DNA of 64,000 nucleotides from Rhodothermus marinus (GCF_009936275.1 NZ_AP019797.1:1727501-1791500); one strand, 5' to 3'. Shown: positions 54,051 through 63,418, numbered from the stretch's first letter. Translations and numbers: made by a program. Notes: generated from the letters alone by a model not told the origin.

Positions 54051-54532
54051 TCATCGGCCTGTGGAATCCCAGTCTGCTCCCACAGCACGGCCGGATCCCA
54101 GGGGCCCTGCTGCCGACTGGCCGCACGCACGGCCGCCACCTCTTCGGGCGTTACCGGATCGGCCTGGTTGCCAAAATTCTGTCGGATAAACGTCAGGACC
54201 GCTGCAATCTGTTCGTCCGTCAGAAAATCGTGCGCCGTCATCACGTTGTTGTAGACTTCCTCGCCCACCTTCATTTCACCCTGCGCGCCGTGCAGCACCA
54301 GCCGGATGAGCCGCCCTTTGTCGCCCTGTACCCATTCATTGGGGGTCAGCGGCGGATAGATGCCGGGCACCCCCTGGCCATTGGGTTGATGACAGGTAGC
54401 GCAGTAGTTCTGAAAAACCCGCCGGCCGAGTTGCAACACCTGATCCTCTGACGAAGCAGAAGGCGTCTGCCCTTCCGAAGCGCAGGCGGCCAGCACGGCC
54501 AGCCCGACAAGCACTACGTGCAGCGTACGCAT
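54047..54532 (-). CDS. Cytochrome c lipoprotein
   Basis: This 161-residue c-type cytochrome has a lipoprotein signal (VLAAC, C17) and one haem site CATCH (44-48) in NYCATCHQPNGQG. A Met ligand candidate lies in NNVMTAHDFL. It carries electrons in the periplasm while tethered to a membrane. The start ATG at 54532 is 13 nt after the stop of the MOSC gene. The electron-transfer partner is unknown. Confidence 0.93.
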   Translation of the reverse strand: MRTLHVVLVGLAVLAACASEGQTPSASSEDQVLQLGRRVFQNYCATCHQPNGQGVPGIYPPLTPNEWVQGDKGRLIRLVLHGAQGEMKVGEEVYNNVMTAHDFLTDEQIAAVLTFIRQNFGNQADPVTPEEVAAVRAASRQQGPWDPAVLWEQTGIPQADD

Positions 54533-54545
54533 ACGACCGTCTGAT

Positions 54546-55031
54546 TTACAGCTTTCGAACCGGATCGCCCACATGCACGACGCCGCCCCTGCGCACCGTG
54601 AAAAGCGCCCCTCGCAGGCCGGTCTGCGCCACCGCCTCGAAGGCTTCCGGGCTTGTACGGGCCCGAAACGTGGCGCACGGCTGATGCGGCCGGTCGCTTC
54701 GCTCCAGCACCACCTCGCCCACCAGCAGCCGATCACCGGGTCGAAGCGCCCGTAGATCGATGCCCTCCAGAATCAGATTGTCGCCCGGCACTTCCGGGCG
54801 CACCTGCAGCGCGCGCAGCACCTCCAGACTCATGGCGCTCACCTCACGGCCCGGCGTGTGCCTTCTGGCATGATCGCCCGGACACCCCACCCCTTCCTCC
54901 AGCGGCAATTCCGCCCGGAGCAGGTGCAAGCCCGGTTCGGGGCTCTCTACCAGATAAGCCACCCGGCCGATCGGATCGAAACGGAGCGCCTCCAGCGCCT
55001 GCAGGTAGGCGGCAAGTCGTGCGTCGTCCAT
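54546..55031 (-). CDS. MOSC-domain protein
   Basis: This 161-residue protein has the MOSC-like pattern GREVSAMSLEVL, VPGDNLILEGIDLRALRPGDRLLVG, then a Cys in SDRPHQPCATF. MOSC domains bind molybdenum cofactor or move sulfur. The ATG at 55031 is used; a GTG at 55070 would add 13 residues. It lies upstream of the cytochrome gene on the same strand and may work with it. The moaDE genes lie about 40 kb away. Confidence 0.8.
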   Translation of the reverse strand: MDDARLAAYLQALEALRFDPIGRVAYLVESPEPGLHLLRAELPLEEGVGCPGDHARRHTPGREVSAMSLEVLRALQVRPEVPGDNLILEGIDLRALRPGDRLLVGEVVLERSDRPHQPCATFRARTSPEAFEAVAQTGLRGALFTVRRGGVVHVGDPVRKL

Positions 55032-55155
55032 GATTCCGCGGGCAAAAGTTTTCGGTAATGTAGGATGCACGGAGATTTGACGGACCGAGGCGGTGCCGTT
55101 TTCCCGAATTGTTTAACTTGAAACGTCATTGCGATCAGCAAGCCACAGAAGGATC

Positions 55156-56382
55156 GTGGCCGAACCGACCTTACCGCTTCCTTCCGTTTTCCAGGCCCCT
55201 GATCCCTGGATTCCCGAGCCGCTTTCCAATCCCCCGGTGGTTTCCTGTGCAGCCGGCTTCGAGCCGGTGGTGGCCGAAGAACTTCGCAAGCTGGGCCATA
55301 CGCCCTACTACCTGAAACCGGCCAAGCTGGTACTTCCCGAGGCGGGTCCGGACGCCTGCCCGGCGCTGAACTTCTATCCGCGCACCGTCCATCGCGTCTA
55401 TCTGCTGCTGGGACTGGGACGTGCACCGACGCTACAGGACGTGCGGGCGCTGGCGCAGGCCGTTTCCTTTCATGCCTATCTGAACCCGGAGCAGCGTTTT
55501 GCCGTGCGCGCACAGCGCCACGGATCCCACGACTTCACGTCGATGGACGTCGCCCGTGAAGTGGGCTCGGCCGTGGTCGAGCGCGTGCAGGCACACACCG
55601 GACGGCGCATTCGAGCCGACCTGGACACGCCCGACGTAGAGATCATGGCCGAACTGAGTGACGACCAGCTCCTGCTTCTGCTGAACACCTCAGGCCCACC
55701 CCTGCACCGTCGGCACCATCGGGCCTTTCAGCATTTTGCGCCGCTGCTTCCCACGCTGGCGGCCGCGCTGCTCCGGCTGTCGTCTTTCCCGGACAACGTG
55801 GATCTGCTCATCGACCCGATGGCGGGCGGCGGCACAATCCCCATCGAAGCGGCCCTGCTGGCCCGCAACGTGGCACCCGGACTCCTGCTGCCGGAAGGAC
55901 AGCTGGCACTGTTTCGTCTGTCTTTTCTCGACCACACTGCGTGGAGTCGGTTGCGTCACCGCGCGGAACGCCAGGTGCGTCCCCGCTCGCCCGTTCCGAT
56001 CCTGGCGGCCGACCGCTACGCCCGCAACATTCGGGGCATGAAGGCCAATCTGGAAGCCATGGGCGTGGCGGCCGACGTGACCGTCTGCGCCGGCCGGGCC
56101 GAGCGCATGGCCTACCTGGAACAGCAGCCACCCGGACGCTGGAGCATCGTAACCAACCCGCCCTATGGCCTGCGCCTGGGCGATCCGCGGCGCATTGACC
56201 GACTCTACCACGACTTTGCCCGCGCCTGCGCCCGACACGGCATTGCCGAAGTCGTGGCGCTCACGCCCCGCCGCGACTCCTGGCTCGAGGCCTTCACGCA
56301 GGCCGGTTATCACCCGACACTCGTACAGCCCGTGCGCTACGGGAAGCTGGAAGCTTTTGCGCTGCGCGTCGAGCCGGCCTAA
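55156..56382 (+). CDS. THUMP-domain class I RNA methyltransferase (RlmL/Trm14-like)
   Basis: This 408-residue enzyme has an N-terminal ferredoxin-like plus THUMP region (CAAGFEPVVAEELRKLG, RADLDTPDVEIMAELSDDQ), then a Rossmann methyltransferase with DPMAGGGTIPIEAAL and the catalytic TNPPYGLRLG. It makes m2G in rRNA or tRNA. The GTG at 55156 is preferred because AGAAGG lies 4 nt before it; no ATG is at a good position. Confidence 0.93.
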   Translation: MAEPTLPLPSVFQAPDPWIPEPLSNPPVVSCAAGFEPVVAEELRKLGHTPYYLKPAKLVLPEAGPDACPALNFYPRTVHRVYLLLGLGRAPTLQDVRALAQAVSFHAYLNPEQRFAVRAQRHGSHDFTSMDVAREVGSAVVERVQAHTGRRIRADLDTPDVEIMAELSDDQLLLLLNTSGPPLHRRHHRAFQHFAPLLPTLAAALLRLSSFPDNVDLLIDPMAGGGTIPIEAALLARNVAPGLLLPEGQLALFRLSFLDHTAWSRLRHRAERQVRPRSPVPILAADRYARNIRGMKANLEAMGVAADVTVCAGRAERMAYLEQQPPGRWSIVTNPPYGLRLGDPRRIDRLYHDFARACARHGIAEVVALTPRRDSWLEAFTQAGYHPTLVQPVRYGKLEAFALRVEPA

Positions 56383-56384
56383 AC

Positions 56385-56415
56385 AAAAAAGGGGTGGCTT
56401 GAACGCCACCCCTTT
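56385..56415. terminator. Bidirectional intrinsic terminator
   Basis: GGGGTGGC and GCCACCCC (56391-56398, 56405-56412) pair with a 6-nt loop. A-runs lie on the left and TTT on the right, so both the methyltransferase (+) and DUF2267 (-) genes can stop here. Confidence 0.85.
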
Positions 56416-56424
56416 GCCACTGCT

Positions 56425-56910
56425 TTACGCCGTCTGCGCCGAAGGCTCCGGCCACAGGTGCCGGATCGCTTTGGGCAACATGGCCCGCACGTCGGCAATC
56501 TCACCGGCGCTGATATGCCGGTTCAGCACTTCGAAGACGACCCGCACGGCCTGCTGCGGGCTGATGGTTAGCCCGATCTGGTGCAACTCTTCCTGAATGG
56601 GCATCAGGAAGTCCTCTTCGTGCCGCAGGCGCAGCGGCTTGTCGGTGGGGTCCCATCCTTCGTAGAAAATACCACGCACCAGCAGCGGAAGCTGAGCAGC
56701 AAACTGAGCCGCCTCCTCCACGGTCAGCCGATCCCGCAACTGGTGCAGCACGGCCCGCAGCACGTGATAGGCATAGCGCCGGGCCGTCTCCTCCGGATGC
56801 GGGCTGTTGCCCACATGTTCGTCCAGGTGCAGCGCCTCTCGAATCTCCTTCAGCCAGGTGTTCGTCTTCTGGATCGTGCTGTCAAACACGTCCAATCCGG
56901 TCATCGACAT
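56425..56910 (-). CDS. DUF2267-domain protein
   Basis: This 161-residue cytoplasmic protein matches DUF2267 in length and helices (TNTWLKEIREAL, AYHVLRAVLHQLRDRL, AQLPLLVRGIFYEGW, AVRVVFEVLNRHIS). The function of the family is not known. The ATG at 56910 has a GGGAGG site. It stands alone between the terminator and the copper-sensor gene. Confidence 0.85.
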   Translation of the reverse strand: MSMTGLDVFDSTIQKTNTWLKEIREALHLDEHVGNSPHPEETARRYAYHVLRAVLHQLRDRLTVEEAAQFAAQLPLLVRGIFYEGWDPTDKPLRLRHEEDFLMPIQEELHQIGLTISPQQAVRVVFEVLNRHISAGEIADVRAMLPKAIRHLWPEPSAQTA

Positions 56911-56990
56911 GGCGCACCTCCCGGTTTTTGGTTGACACGCTGTCACCCACAGGCTCCGGAGATCTGCTCGACAAAGCGCGTTCCGGTCTG

Positions 56991-58427
56991 TCAGGCCGAC
57001 AGCACCGGCACCGGACAGGCCGGCCAGTAAACCTCGAAGGTGCTGCCCTTGCCGGGGCCCGGGCTCCAGGCCCGCACCGAGCCGCCGCAGGCTTCCACGA
57101 TGGCGCGTACGATGGCCAGGCCGAGTCCGGAGCCGGGCCTGCCTTCGGCCGAGCGTCCCCGGTAAAAGCGGTCGAAGAGATGCGCCGCTTCCGCCGGATC
57201 GAAACCGATCCCGGTATCCGTAACCCGCAGCCGGATCTGGCCGTCGAGCCGATGCACTTCCAGACGCACCCGGCCACCCGGCGGCGTGTACTTACAGGCG
57301 TTGGAAAGCAGATTGTCGAGCACCTCGTCCAGATATTCCGGCACCACGCAAACCCAGGCCTGTCCGGGCAACACCGCCTCGAAACGCAGCCCTGCCTGCT
57401 CGAAGCGGGCCTGCCAGTCCTTCAGGTGCGACTGACAGCGCTCGACCAGATCGGTCGGGCGGGCGCGCTCATGCGCGTCGGTGCGCTCGAGACGGGCCAG
57501 GTGCAGCAGGCCGCGGACGGTTTCCGTCATGCGCTCGACGTCGCGCAGGGCTTCTTCGAGCACTTCGCGATAGTAGGCGGCCTGGCGGGGTCGCCGGAGT
57601 GCCACCTCCAGCTCGCTGCGCAGCGCCGAAAGCGGCGTCAACAGTTCGTGGGCCGCGTTGTCCGTAAAGCGCCGTTCCCGCTCGAGCGAGGCGGCCAGGC
57701 GTGCCAGCAGGTCGTTGAACGTCTCGGCCAGCTCGGTCAGTTCGTCCTGCACCCCGCCCGGGACGGGCAGGCGCGCCGCCAGGTTGTCGGCGCCCATCTG
57801 CCGGGCGGTCGCCGTCAGCAGCGCTACCGGCTGCAGAGCCCGCCGAGCCAGCCAGTAGCCGCCCAGGGCGGCCAGCAGCACGCTCAGCACGATCCCCAGT
57901 CCCAGCACCAGGCCCAGATGGTGCAGCTCGCGGTGGAGCGACCACTCGAAGCCTGTCACCTCCAGCCAGCCGAATAGCAGACCTGCCTCATCGAAAAGCG
58001 GCGTGTAGCGGGTGCGCGCTGGCTTGCCTTCCCACGTGTGGCTGTAGACCTGCACATCCAGGACGGGCTGCACGCGCACGGGCAGCGAATCGTGCCGGGC
58101 GAAATTGGGACTCTCGTAGACCACGCGACCGTCGGGGCGCAGCAGCCGCACATACGTACCGTAAATGCCGTCGGTCTGATAGGCCACGGAGCGCAGCGTA
58201 TCGAGCGCCACAAACACAGGCACACCGGCCCGCTCCTGCACGAACGGCATGAGCTGGCGCGTCTCGTGGATCAGATGCTGGTCGAAGTCCCGATGCCGGG
58301 CCATGTGGAAGCTCACGTAGCTGAAGGCCGCAAACAGCCCCAGCAGTACCAGCAACGTAACGGCATACCAGAGCGCCAGCCGTACGGAGATCGACCAGCG
58401 GTGCGGAAGGCGACGAAGCCACGTCAT
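56991..58427 (-). CDS. CusS-like sensor histidine kinase
   Basis: This 478-residue inner-membrane kinase has two spans (about 17-38 and 165-190) around a periplasmic sensor domain. A HAMP domain, a HisKA domain with phospho-acceptor H260 (NAAHELLTPLSALR) and an HATPase with NLLSNACKYTPPGG and GSGLGLAIVRAIVE follow. It overlaps the regulator gene by 4 nt. Position next to copA and copB suggests it senses periplasmic copper or silver. Confidence 0.93.
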   Translation of the reverse strand: MTWLRRLPHRWSISVRLALWYAVTLLVLLGLFAAFSYVSFHMARHRDFDQHLIHETRQLMPFVQERAGVPVFVALDTLRSVAYQTDGIYGTYVRLLRPDGRVVYESPNFARHDSLPVRVQPVLDVQVYSHTWEGKPARTRYTPLFDEAGLLFGWLEVTGFEWSLHRELHHLGLVLGLGIVLSVLLAALGGYWLARRALQPVALLTATARQMGADNLAARLPVPGGVQDELTELAETFNDLLARLAASLERERRFTDNAAHELLTPLSALRSELEVALRRPRQAAYYREVLEEALRDVERMTETVRGLLHLARLERTDAHERARPTDLVERCQSHLKDWQARFEQAGLRFEAVLPGQAWVCVVPEYLDEVLDNLLSNACKYTPPGGRVRLEVHRLDGQIRLRVTDTGIGFDPAEAAHLFDRFYRGRSAEGRPGSGLGLAIVRAIVEACGGSVRAWSPGPGKGSTFEVYWPACPVPVLSA

Positions 58428-59119
58428 GGCGTTTCCGTGGCGGACGGTTCAAGCCGCAGGGCGTAGCCGACCCCCCGGACGGTTTCGATCTGCAGCGCCG
58501 GAGAAGCGTCGCTCAGCTTCTGGCGCAATCCGGAAACGGTCACGTCGATCGTGTTGTCGCTCACGTAGAATGGGTCGCCCCAGACCTGCTCGGCAATCCG
58601 CGTGCGCGAGAGCACCTCGCCCGGATGACGCGCCAGAAAGCGCAGCAGATCGTACTCCTTGGGCCGCAGCGGCAGGACGTACTCACCCACCCGGACCTGG
58701 CGGCGCCGCTCGTTGATCTCCAGCGGCCCCAGGCGGATCACGTCGGTTGCCTGCCAGACGGGCGAACGGCGCAGCAGCGCCCGCAACCGGGCCAGCAACT
58801 CCTCGAAGGCGAAAGGTTTTCCCAGATAGTCGTCGGCTCCGGCGTCCAGTCCGGCCACCCGGTGTTCGAGGTCGTCCAGCGCCGTCAGCATCAGGATCGG
58901 CATCTGATAGCCGGCCTCCCGCAGGCGCCGCACCAGCGTCTGGCCGTCCATCCGGGGCAACCGCCAGTCCACGATCAGCGCATCGTAATGGCTGGCCTGC
59001 ACACGGGCCTCCGCTTCCACCCCGTCGGCCACCCGATCCACCTGGTATCCTTCTTCACGAAGCCCCCGGGCCAACGCCCGCGCCAGCCGCTCATCGTCTT
59101 CCACCAGCAGAATCCACAT
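58424..59119 (-). CDS. OmpR-family response regulator (CusR-like)
   Basis: This 231-residue regulator has a receiver domain with D51 (IVDWRLPRMDG) and K101 (DDYLGKPF). Its OmpR-type winged helix includes LRPKEYDLLRFLARHPGEVLSR and the recognition helix DVTVSGLRQKLS. Phosphorylated by the adjacent kinase, it should bind the direct-repeat/dyad element at 59172-59212 between it and copA, and the matching one near 63.4 kb (inference). Confidence 0.94.
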   Translation of the reverse strand: MWILLVEDDERLARALARGLREEGYQVDRVADGVEAEARVQASHYDALIVDWRLPRMDGQTLVRRLREAGYQMPILMLTALDDLEHRVAGLDAGADDYLGKPFAFEELLARLRALLRRSPVWQATDVIRLGPLEINERRRQVRVGEYVLPLRPKEYDLLRFLARHPGEVLSRTRIAEQVWGDPFYVSDNTIDVTVSGLRQKLSDASPALQIETVRGVGYALRLEPSATETP

Positions 59120-59171
59120 GGTAGCCGCGCTTTTTGTTGCATGAAAGACCCGTCCGGACGTTCAGTTTCTT

Positions 59172-59212
59172 CCTTAAAAGGTTTTAAGCCACGGCCCAGT
59201 CAGGTTTTAGAT
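59172..59212. promoter_or_regulatory. Probable copper-response operator upstream of copA
   Basis: CTTAAAA-GG-TTTTAAG (59173-59188) is a perfect 7-bp dyad, followed by GGCCCAGTCAGGTTTTAGAT. The same arrangement occurs at 63419-63460, before the Met-rich gene. The distance to the start codon is 95 nt here and 100 nt there. It lies in the divergent region of the response regulator and copA. Confidence 0.6.
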
Positions 59213-59266
59213 CCCGGGAAAAAAATTACGGCCGGTTAACTGAAACACCGATCCACCGAAGCCAAC

Positions 59267-61117
59267 ATGAAGCGCTTCACACGTCGTGACTTTCTGCAGA
59301 CGCTGGCGGTGCTGGGCATTTCGACGGGGATCGAGGCGCTCCTTCCGGCCTACGCGCGGCCGCGTCCACGCGTGGCTGCTCCCCGTCGTTCAGGCCGCGG
59401 TCCGGTGACCTACGACCTGACCATTGCCGAGACGCCGATCCGCATCGGCGGCCGTAAGGCGAAGGCCACCACCATCAACGGCACGGTACCGGGACCGCTG
59501 CTGCGCTTCCGCGAAGGCGACGAGGTGATCATCCGCGTCACCAACCGCCTGAAGGAAGATACGTCCATTCACTGGCATGGCCTGCTGGTGCCTTTCGACA
59601 TGGACGGCGTGCCGGGCGTGAGCTTTCCGGGCATCAAACCCGGCGAGACCTTCACGTACCGGTTCCGGTTGCGCCAGCACGGCACCTACTGGTACCACAG
59701 CCACAGCGGGCTGCAGGAGCAGACGGGCATCTACGGCCCGCTCATCATCGATCCGGCCGAAGAGCCCTATCCCTACGATCGCGAGTACGTGATCGTGTTG
59801 AGCGACTGGACCTTCGAGAATCCGCATCGCGTGCTGGCCCGGCTCCGCAAGTACCCCGGCTATTACAACTTCCAGCGGCGCACGCTGGCCAATCTGTTCG
59901 AAGAAGCCAGAGAGATGGGCTTCTGGAAGGCGCTGAAGGATCGGCTGAGCTGGGGGCGCATGCGCATGGGCGCCACGGACATCGTGGATATCACCGGCGC
60001 CACCTACACGTACCTGATGAACGGCCACGCGCCCGAAGACAACTGGACGGCGCTGTTCCGCCCAGGCGAGCGCGTGCGCCTGCGGTTCATCAACGCGGCG
60101 GCCGGAAGTATCTTCGACGTGCGCATTCCGGGGCTGCCGATGACCGTGATTCAGGCCGACGGCCAGTACGTGCAGGCGGTCACGGTGGACGAATTCCGAA
60201 TCGGCATTGCGGAAACCTACGACGTGATCGTCGAGCCGAAAGAAGAGCAGGCCTACACGATCTTTGCCGAGTCGATGGATCGCAGCGGCTACGCCCGTGC
60301 CACGCTGGCCCCGCGCGAGGGCATGGAAGGTCCCATCCCGCCGCTCCGGAAGCGTCCGCTGCGCACGCATGCCGACATGGGCATGGTGCACGAGGGTCAC
60401 GCGGGGATGAGCCATGAAGCCATGCCCACCCACCACCAGGAGCACCGGATGCCCGCCGACACGACCGGACATCACATGCACGGCGGGCATGACCACCATA
60501 CCGGACATGCCATGATGGCGGGTATGATGAGCGGCGTGGGCCAGCCACCGGGCATGCCGCCGGAACCGCAGCCCCACGGGGACGACACGCACGGCCCGGG
60601 CAACGCGGCCGTGCCGATGATCACGCGCAGCCGCCTGCACGAGCCGGGCGTGGGCCTGGGCGAAGACGGCTGGCGCGTGCTGGTCTATACCGATCTCAAG
60701 AGCCTGCATCCCCGCGAGGACTTCCGTCCGCCTACCCGCGAGATCGAGCTGCACCTGACCGGCAACATGGAGCGCTTCCTGTGGGGCATCGACGGCAAAA
60801 CCTATTCGGAAGCGCCCGAGCCGATTCGCCTGCGCTACGGCGAGCGGGTGCGGCTCGTGCTCGTCAACGACACGATGATGGAACACCCCATGCACCTGCA
60901 CGGGATGTGGATGGAACTCGAAAACGGCCACGGCCGGCACATTCCACGCAAACACACGATTCTGGTCAAGCCGGCCGAGCGGCTCTCCGTGCTGATCACG
61001 CCGGACGAGCCCGGCCCCTTTGTCTTCCACTGCCACATCCTCTATCACATGGAGATGGGGATGTTTCGCGTCTTCGAAGTATCCGAACCTGAAACGGCAA
61101 CCCGAACCTCGTCATGA
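59267..61117 (+). CDS. copA: Copper-resistance multicopper oxidase CopA
   Basis: This 616-residue exported enzyme starts with a Tat signal (TRRDFLQTL). Cupredoxin copper sites are HWHG (102-105), HSH (144-146), HPMHLHG (about 540) and HCHILYHMEMGM (588-599). It oxidises Cu(I) in the periplasm. A Met/His-rich insertion (about 367-450, with HGGHDHHTGHAMMAGMMSG) probably binds extra copper. It is divergent from the two-component genes and overlaps copB by 4 nt. Confidence 0.96.
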   Translation: MKRFTRRDFLQTLAVLGISTGIEALLPAYARPRPRVAAPRRSGRGPVTYDLTIAETPIRIGGRKAKATTINGTVPGPLLRFREGDEVIIRVTNRLKEDTSIHWHGLLVPFDMDGVPGVSFPGIKPGETFTYRFRLRQHGTYWYHSHSGLQEQTGIYGPLIIDPAEEPYPYDREYVIVLSDWTFENPHRVLARLRKYPGYYNFQRRTLANLFEEAREMGFWKALKDRLSWGRMRMGATDIVDITGATYTYLMNGHAPEDNWTALFRPGERVRLRFINAAAGSIFDVRIPGLPMTVIQADGQYVQAVTVDEFRIGIAETYDVIVEPKEEQAYTIFAESMDRSGYARATLAPREGMEGPIPPLRKRPLRTHADMGMVHEGHAGMSHEAMPTHHQEHRMPADTTGHHMHGGHDHHTGHAMMAGMMSGVGQPPGMPPEPQPHGDDTHGPGNAAVPMITRSRLHEPGVGLGEDGWRVLVYTDLKSLHPREDFRPPTREIELHLTGNMERFLWGIDGKTYSEAPEPIRLRYGERVRLVLVNDTMMEHPMHLHGMWMELENGHGRHIPRKHTILVKPAERLSVLITPDEPGPFVFHCHILYHMEMGMFRVFEVSEPETATRTSS

Positions 61118-61857
61118 TGCGTCGGATAGGAGTCTTTCTGTTGCTCGCCGCACTTGCGGTGCTGCCTGCCCGCCAGCTTCGGGCCCAGGCGCAGCCGCTG
61201 GTCCACTTCATGAACGAAAACACGCTGGCCTTCGTGCTTTTCGACCTGCTGGAGACCTCACCCGCCCTGGACGGCCGCCCGCTGCAGTGGGACATGGACG
61301 CCTGGGTCGGAAAGATGTACAACCGACTCTGGATCCGCAGCGAAGGCGAACTGCTGACCGCGCAGCGCGGCGGCGAAGCGGAGTTTCAGGCGCTCTACAG
61401 TCGGGTCGTAGCGCCTTACTGGGACCTGCAGGTCGGTGCCCGCTTCGAGGTAGCCTACGGCGAGCAGACCCGCACACGCGCCCACCTGGCCCTGGGACTG
61501 GAAGGCCTGGCTCCCTACTGGTTCGAGCTGGAACCGATCCTGTTCGTCAGCCAGGACGGAGACGTCTCCGCCTCCCTGGTGGCCTCGCATGACCTGTTCG
61601 TCACGCAGCGGCTGATTCTGCAACCCCGGCTGGAGGCGCTGGTGGCCGTGCAGGAGGTGCCTGAGTGGGGCGTCGGACGTGGACTGAACCGCGTGGACTT
61701 CGGTCTGCGGCTGCGCTTCGAGCTGGTGCGCGAGTTTGCCCCGTACATTGGCTTCAACTGGAGCCGCCTCTACGGAGGTGCGGCCGACCTGGCCCGCGCA
61801 GAAGGCGAAGCGACGCGCACGTCCGGGTTTGTAGCCGGCGTGCGGCTCTGGTATTGA
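61114..61857 (+). CDS. copB: Copper-resistance outer-membrane protein CopB
   Basis: This 247-residue protein has a signal peptide (MMRRIGVFLLLAALAVLPARQLRAQ) and the CopB beta-barrel pattern: DMDAWVGKMYNRLWIRSEGE, WDLQVGARFEVAYG and a C-terminal FVAGVRLWY ending in an aromatic residue. The Met-rich N-terminal part of some CopB proteins is missing here. It overlaps copA in ATGA, so the two are co-translated. Confidence 0.93.
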   Translation: MMRRIGVFLLLAALAVLPARQLRAQAQPLVHFMNENTLAFVLFDLLETSPALDGRPLQWDMDAWVGKMYNRLWIRSEGELLTAQRGGEAEFQALYSRVVAPYWDLQVGARFEVAYGEQTRTRAHLALGLEGLAPYWFELEPILFVSQDGDVSASLVASHDLFVTQRLILQPRLEALVAVQEVPEWGVGRGLNRVDFGLRLRFELVREFAPYIGFNWSRLYGGAADLARAEGEATRTSGFVAGVRLWY

Positions 61858-61936
61858 AAAAATGCCGAGAACGGGAGCCTCTGCCCGACTTTGGCCGTAA
61901 TGCCTGCAACCCTGCTTCACCTTACCCCCGAATCTC

Positions 61937-62419
61937 ATGCGCATCACCCGCAAAACCTACGTGCTGGGCTTTCTGCTGGGCGCGGCCCTGGCTGCCATTG
62001 GTCTGGCCCTCTACAGCAGCCAGCAGCAGGCTTCGGCCCAGCCCACCCTGACCGTCTTCAAAAGCCCCACCTGCGGCTGCTGCGGCAAGTGGGTGGAGCA
62101 CATGAAAGCGGCCGGCTTTAACGTGCGCGTCGAGGACGTGCAGGACCTGAGCGCGATCAAAGCCCGCTTCCACGTGCCCGGCACGCTGCATTCCTGCCAC
62201 ACGGCCATCGTCGAAGGCTACGTGATCGAAGGCCATGTGCCGGCGGCCGACGTGTGGCGCCTGCTCCGGGAAAAGCCGGACGTAACCGGTCTGGCGGTCC
62301 CGGGCATGCCGATCGGTTCGCCCGGCATGGAGCAGGGCTTCCGCGTGGATCCCTACGACGTGCTGGCGTTTACGACGGACGGTCAGACACGGGTCTTCGC
62401 CCGCTACGGACAGGAATAG
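61937..62419 (+). CDS. DUF411 metal-binding protein
   Basis: This 160-residue protein has an N-terminal span (about 8-26) and a thioredoxin-like DUF411 domain with CGCC (C46, C48, C49) in SPTCGCCGKWVEHM and the HSCHTAIVEGYVIEGHVP motif. The family is found with copper-resistance genes and is thought to bind copper in the periplasm. It lies 79 nt after copB and 3 nt before the thioredoxin gene. Confidence 0.92.
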   Translation: MRITRKTYVLGFLLGAALAAIGLALYSSQQQASAQPTLTVFKSPTCGCCGKWVEHMKAAGFNVRVEDVQDLSAIKARFHVPGTLHSCHTAIVEGYVIEGHVPAADVWRLLREKPDVTGLAVPGMPIGSPGMEQGFRVDPYDVLAFTTDGQTRVFARYGQE

Positions 62420-62422
62420 GCG

Positions 62423-63085
62423 ATGCAGGAGAGCCTGCCGCTCAGTCCATCGCTGCTGTACGCGCTGGCGGGATTGCTGGTGGTCGGCGGCCTGGCGCTG
62501 CTCTGGTTGGCGCCACGCCTCAGCCCGCGTCGCCGTCTGGAAGGCGCGGCGGCCTGGACCGGCGCGCTGTTCGGCGGCGTGGTGATGCTTTCGGGACTGG
62601 CCCTGGGCGCGCTGGCCTACCTGCGCCAGCAGCAGCCCGAGATCGTTCAACCGCCGGGGGTGGTTGGGCGCCCCGCACCGGAGCTGGTCTTTCGTCTGGT
62701 AGACACCGACGAGCCTCGCACGCTGGCCGATTACCGGGGGAAGGTGATTCTGCTGAACCTCTGGGCCACCTGGTGCGGCCCCTGCCTGGCCGAAATTCCC
62801 GAACTCAATCGTTTCCAGCAGGCCTATCAGGACCGGGGTGTCGTGGTAATCATGATCTCAGACGAACCCCGCCAGACCATTCTGGAATTCACGAAAGAAC
62901 GTCCCTTAGAAGCCGTCAGCGGCTATCTGCCTGAAGACGCCCGCTGGCCCTGGCCCTACAACCGGGTCGAACAGGCCCGCCCCACCACGTTCGTGATCGA
63001 TCGCGACGGCATCATCCGCGAGACCTGGCCCGGCGCCGCCGACTTTGCCCAGTTCGAAGCGGCGGTGTTGCCCTATCTGGAATAA
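62423..63085 (+). CDS. Membrane-anchored TlpA-like thioredoxin
   Basis: This 220-residue protein has two N-terminal spans (about 11-30 and 44-66) and a periplasmic TlpA/ResA-type domain. The active-site pair is C118-C121 in WATWCGPCLAEIPELN. It reduces disulfides, perhaps of the copper proteins encoded alongside. It overlaps nothing but starts 3 nt after the DUF411 stop. Confidence 0.92.
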   Translation: MQESLPLSPSLLYALAGLLVVGGLALLWLAPRLSPRRRLEGAAAWTGALFGGVVMLSGLALGALAYLRQQQPEIVQPPGVVGRPAPELVFRLVDTDEPRTLADYRGKVILLNLWATWCGPCLAEIPELNRFQQAYQDRGVVVIMISDEPRQTILEFTKERPLEAVSGYLPEDARWPWPYNRVEQARPTTFVIDRDGIIRETWPGAADFAQFEAAVLPYLE

Positions 63086-63153
63086 GCAGGTTTCCGCCTC
63101 TTGGCAGTACGCTTCGGGAAGCCCCGCTTCATGCCTGGCACAGAGCCTGTTTG

Positions 63154-63345
63154 TAGAACTTATCCGGAAAACAAGAGGAGATCCGGTAAGCCGGCACTTC
63201 GCGTCGCGTGTCGGAAGCACGGGTTTATAGTAAACCACGAAGGCGCCGGCCGAAATGACGTTTCCCGTTCGGCACTTCGCTGCGCTCCGTGCCTGACTAC
63301 GAACAGAGTCTGTTTGTAGGGTAAGCCGTGAAGGCGTTTTAGCGA
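63154..63345 (+). repeat. Dispersed repeat family 2, copy 3 (diverged)
   Basis: The first 145 nt match copies at 50.2 and 53.9 kb (TAGAACTTATCCGGAAAACA, GTTTATAGTAAACCACGAAG); the last part differs. Two near-identical 16-mers, CAGAGCCTGTTTGTAG (63141-63156) and CAGAGTCTGTTTGTAG (63304-63319), flank the core. The 433-nt gap 63086-63518 holds this element and the operator at 63419. Confidence 0.7.
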
Positions 63346-63418
63346 AGTGCCCCCCTTTCTGCCTGCATACGCGTTCCTTAAGCACCCATTGCCGTCACTG
63401 TAACCGCTTCGTTGCGTG

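Noticed and set aside
59390-61048. Long minus-strand frame opposite copA (552 residues)
   Set aside because: Antisense shadow, His-rich only because copA is Met/His-rich.
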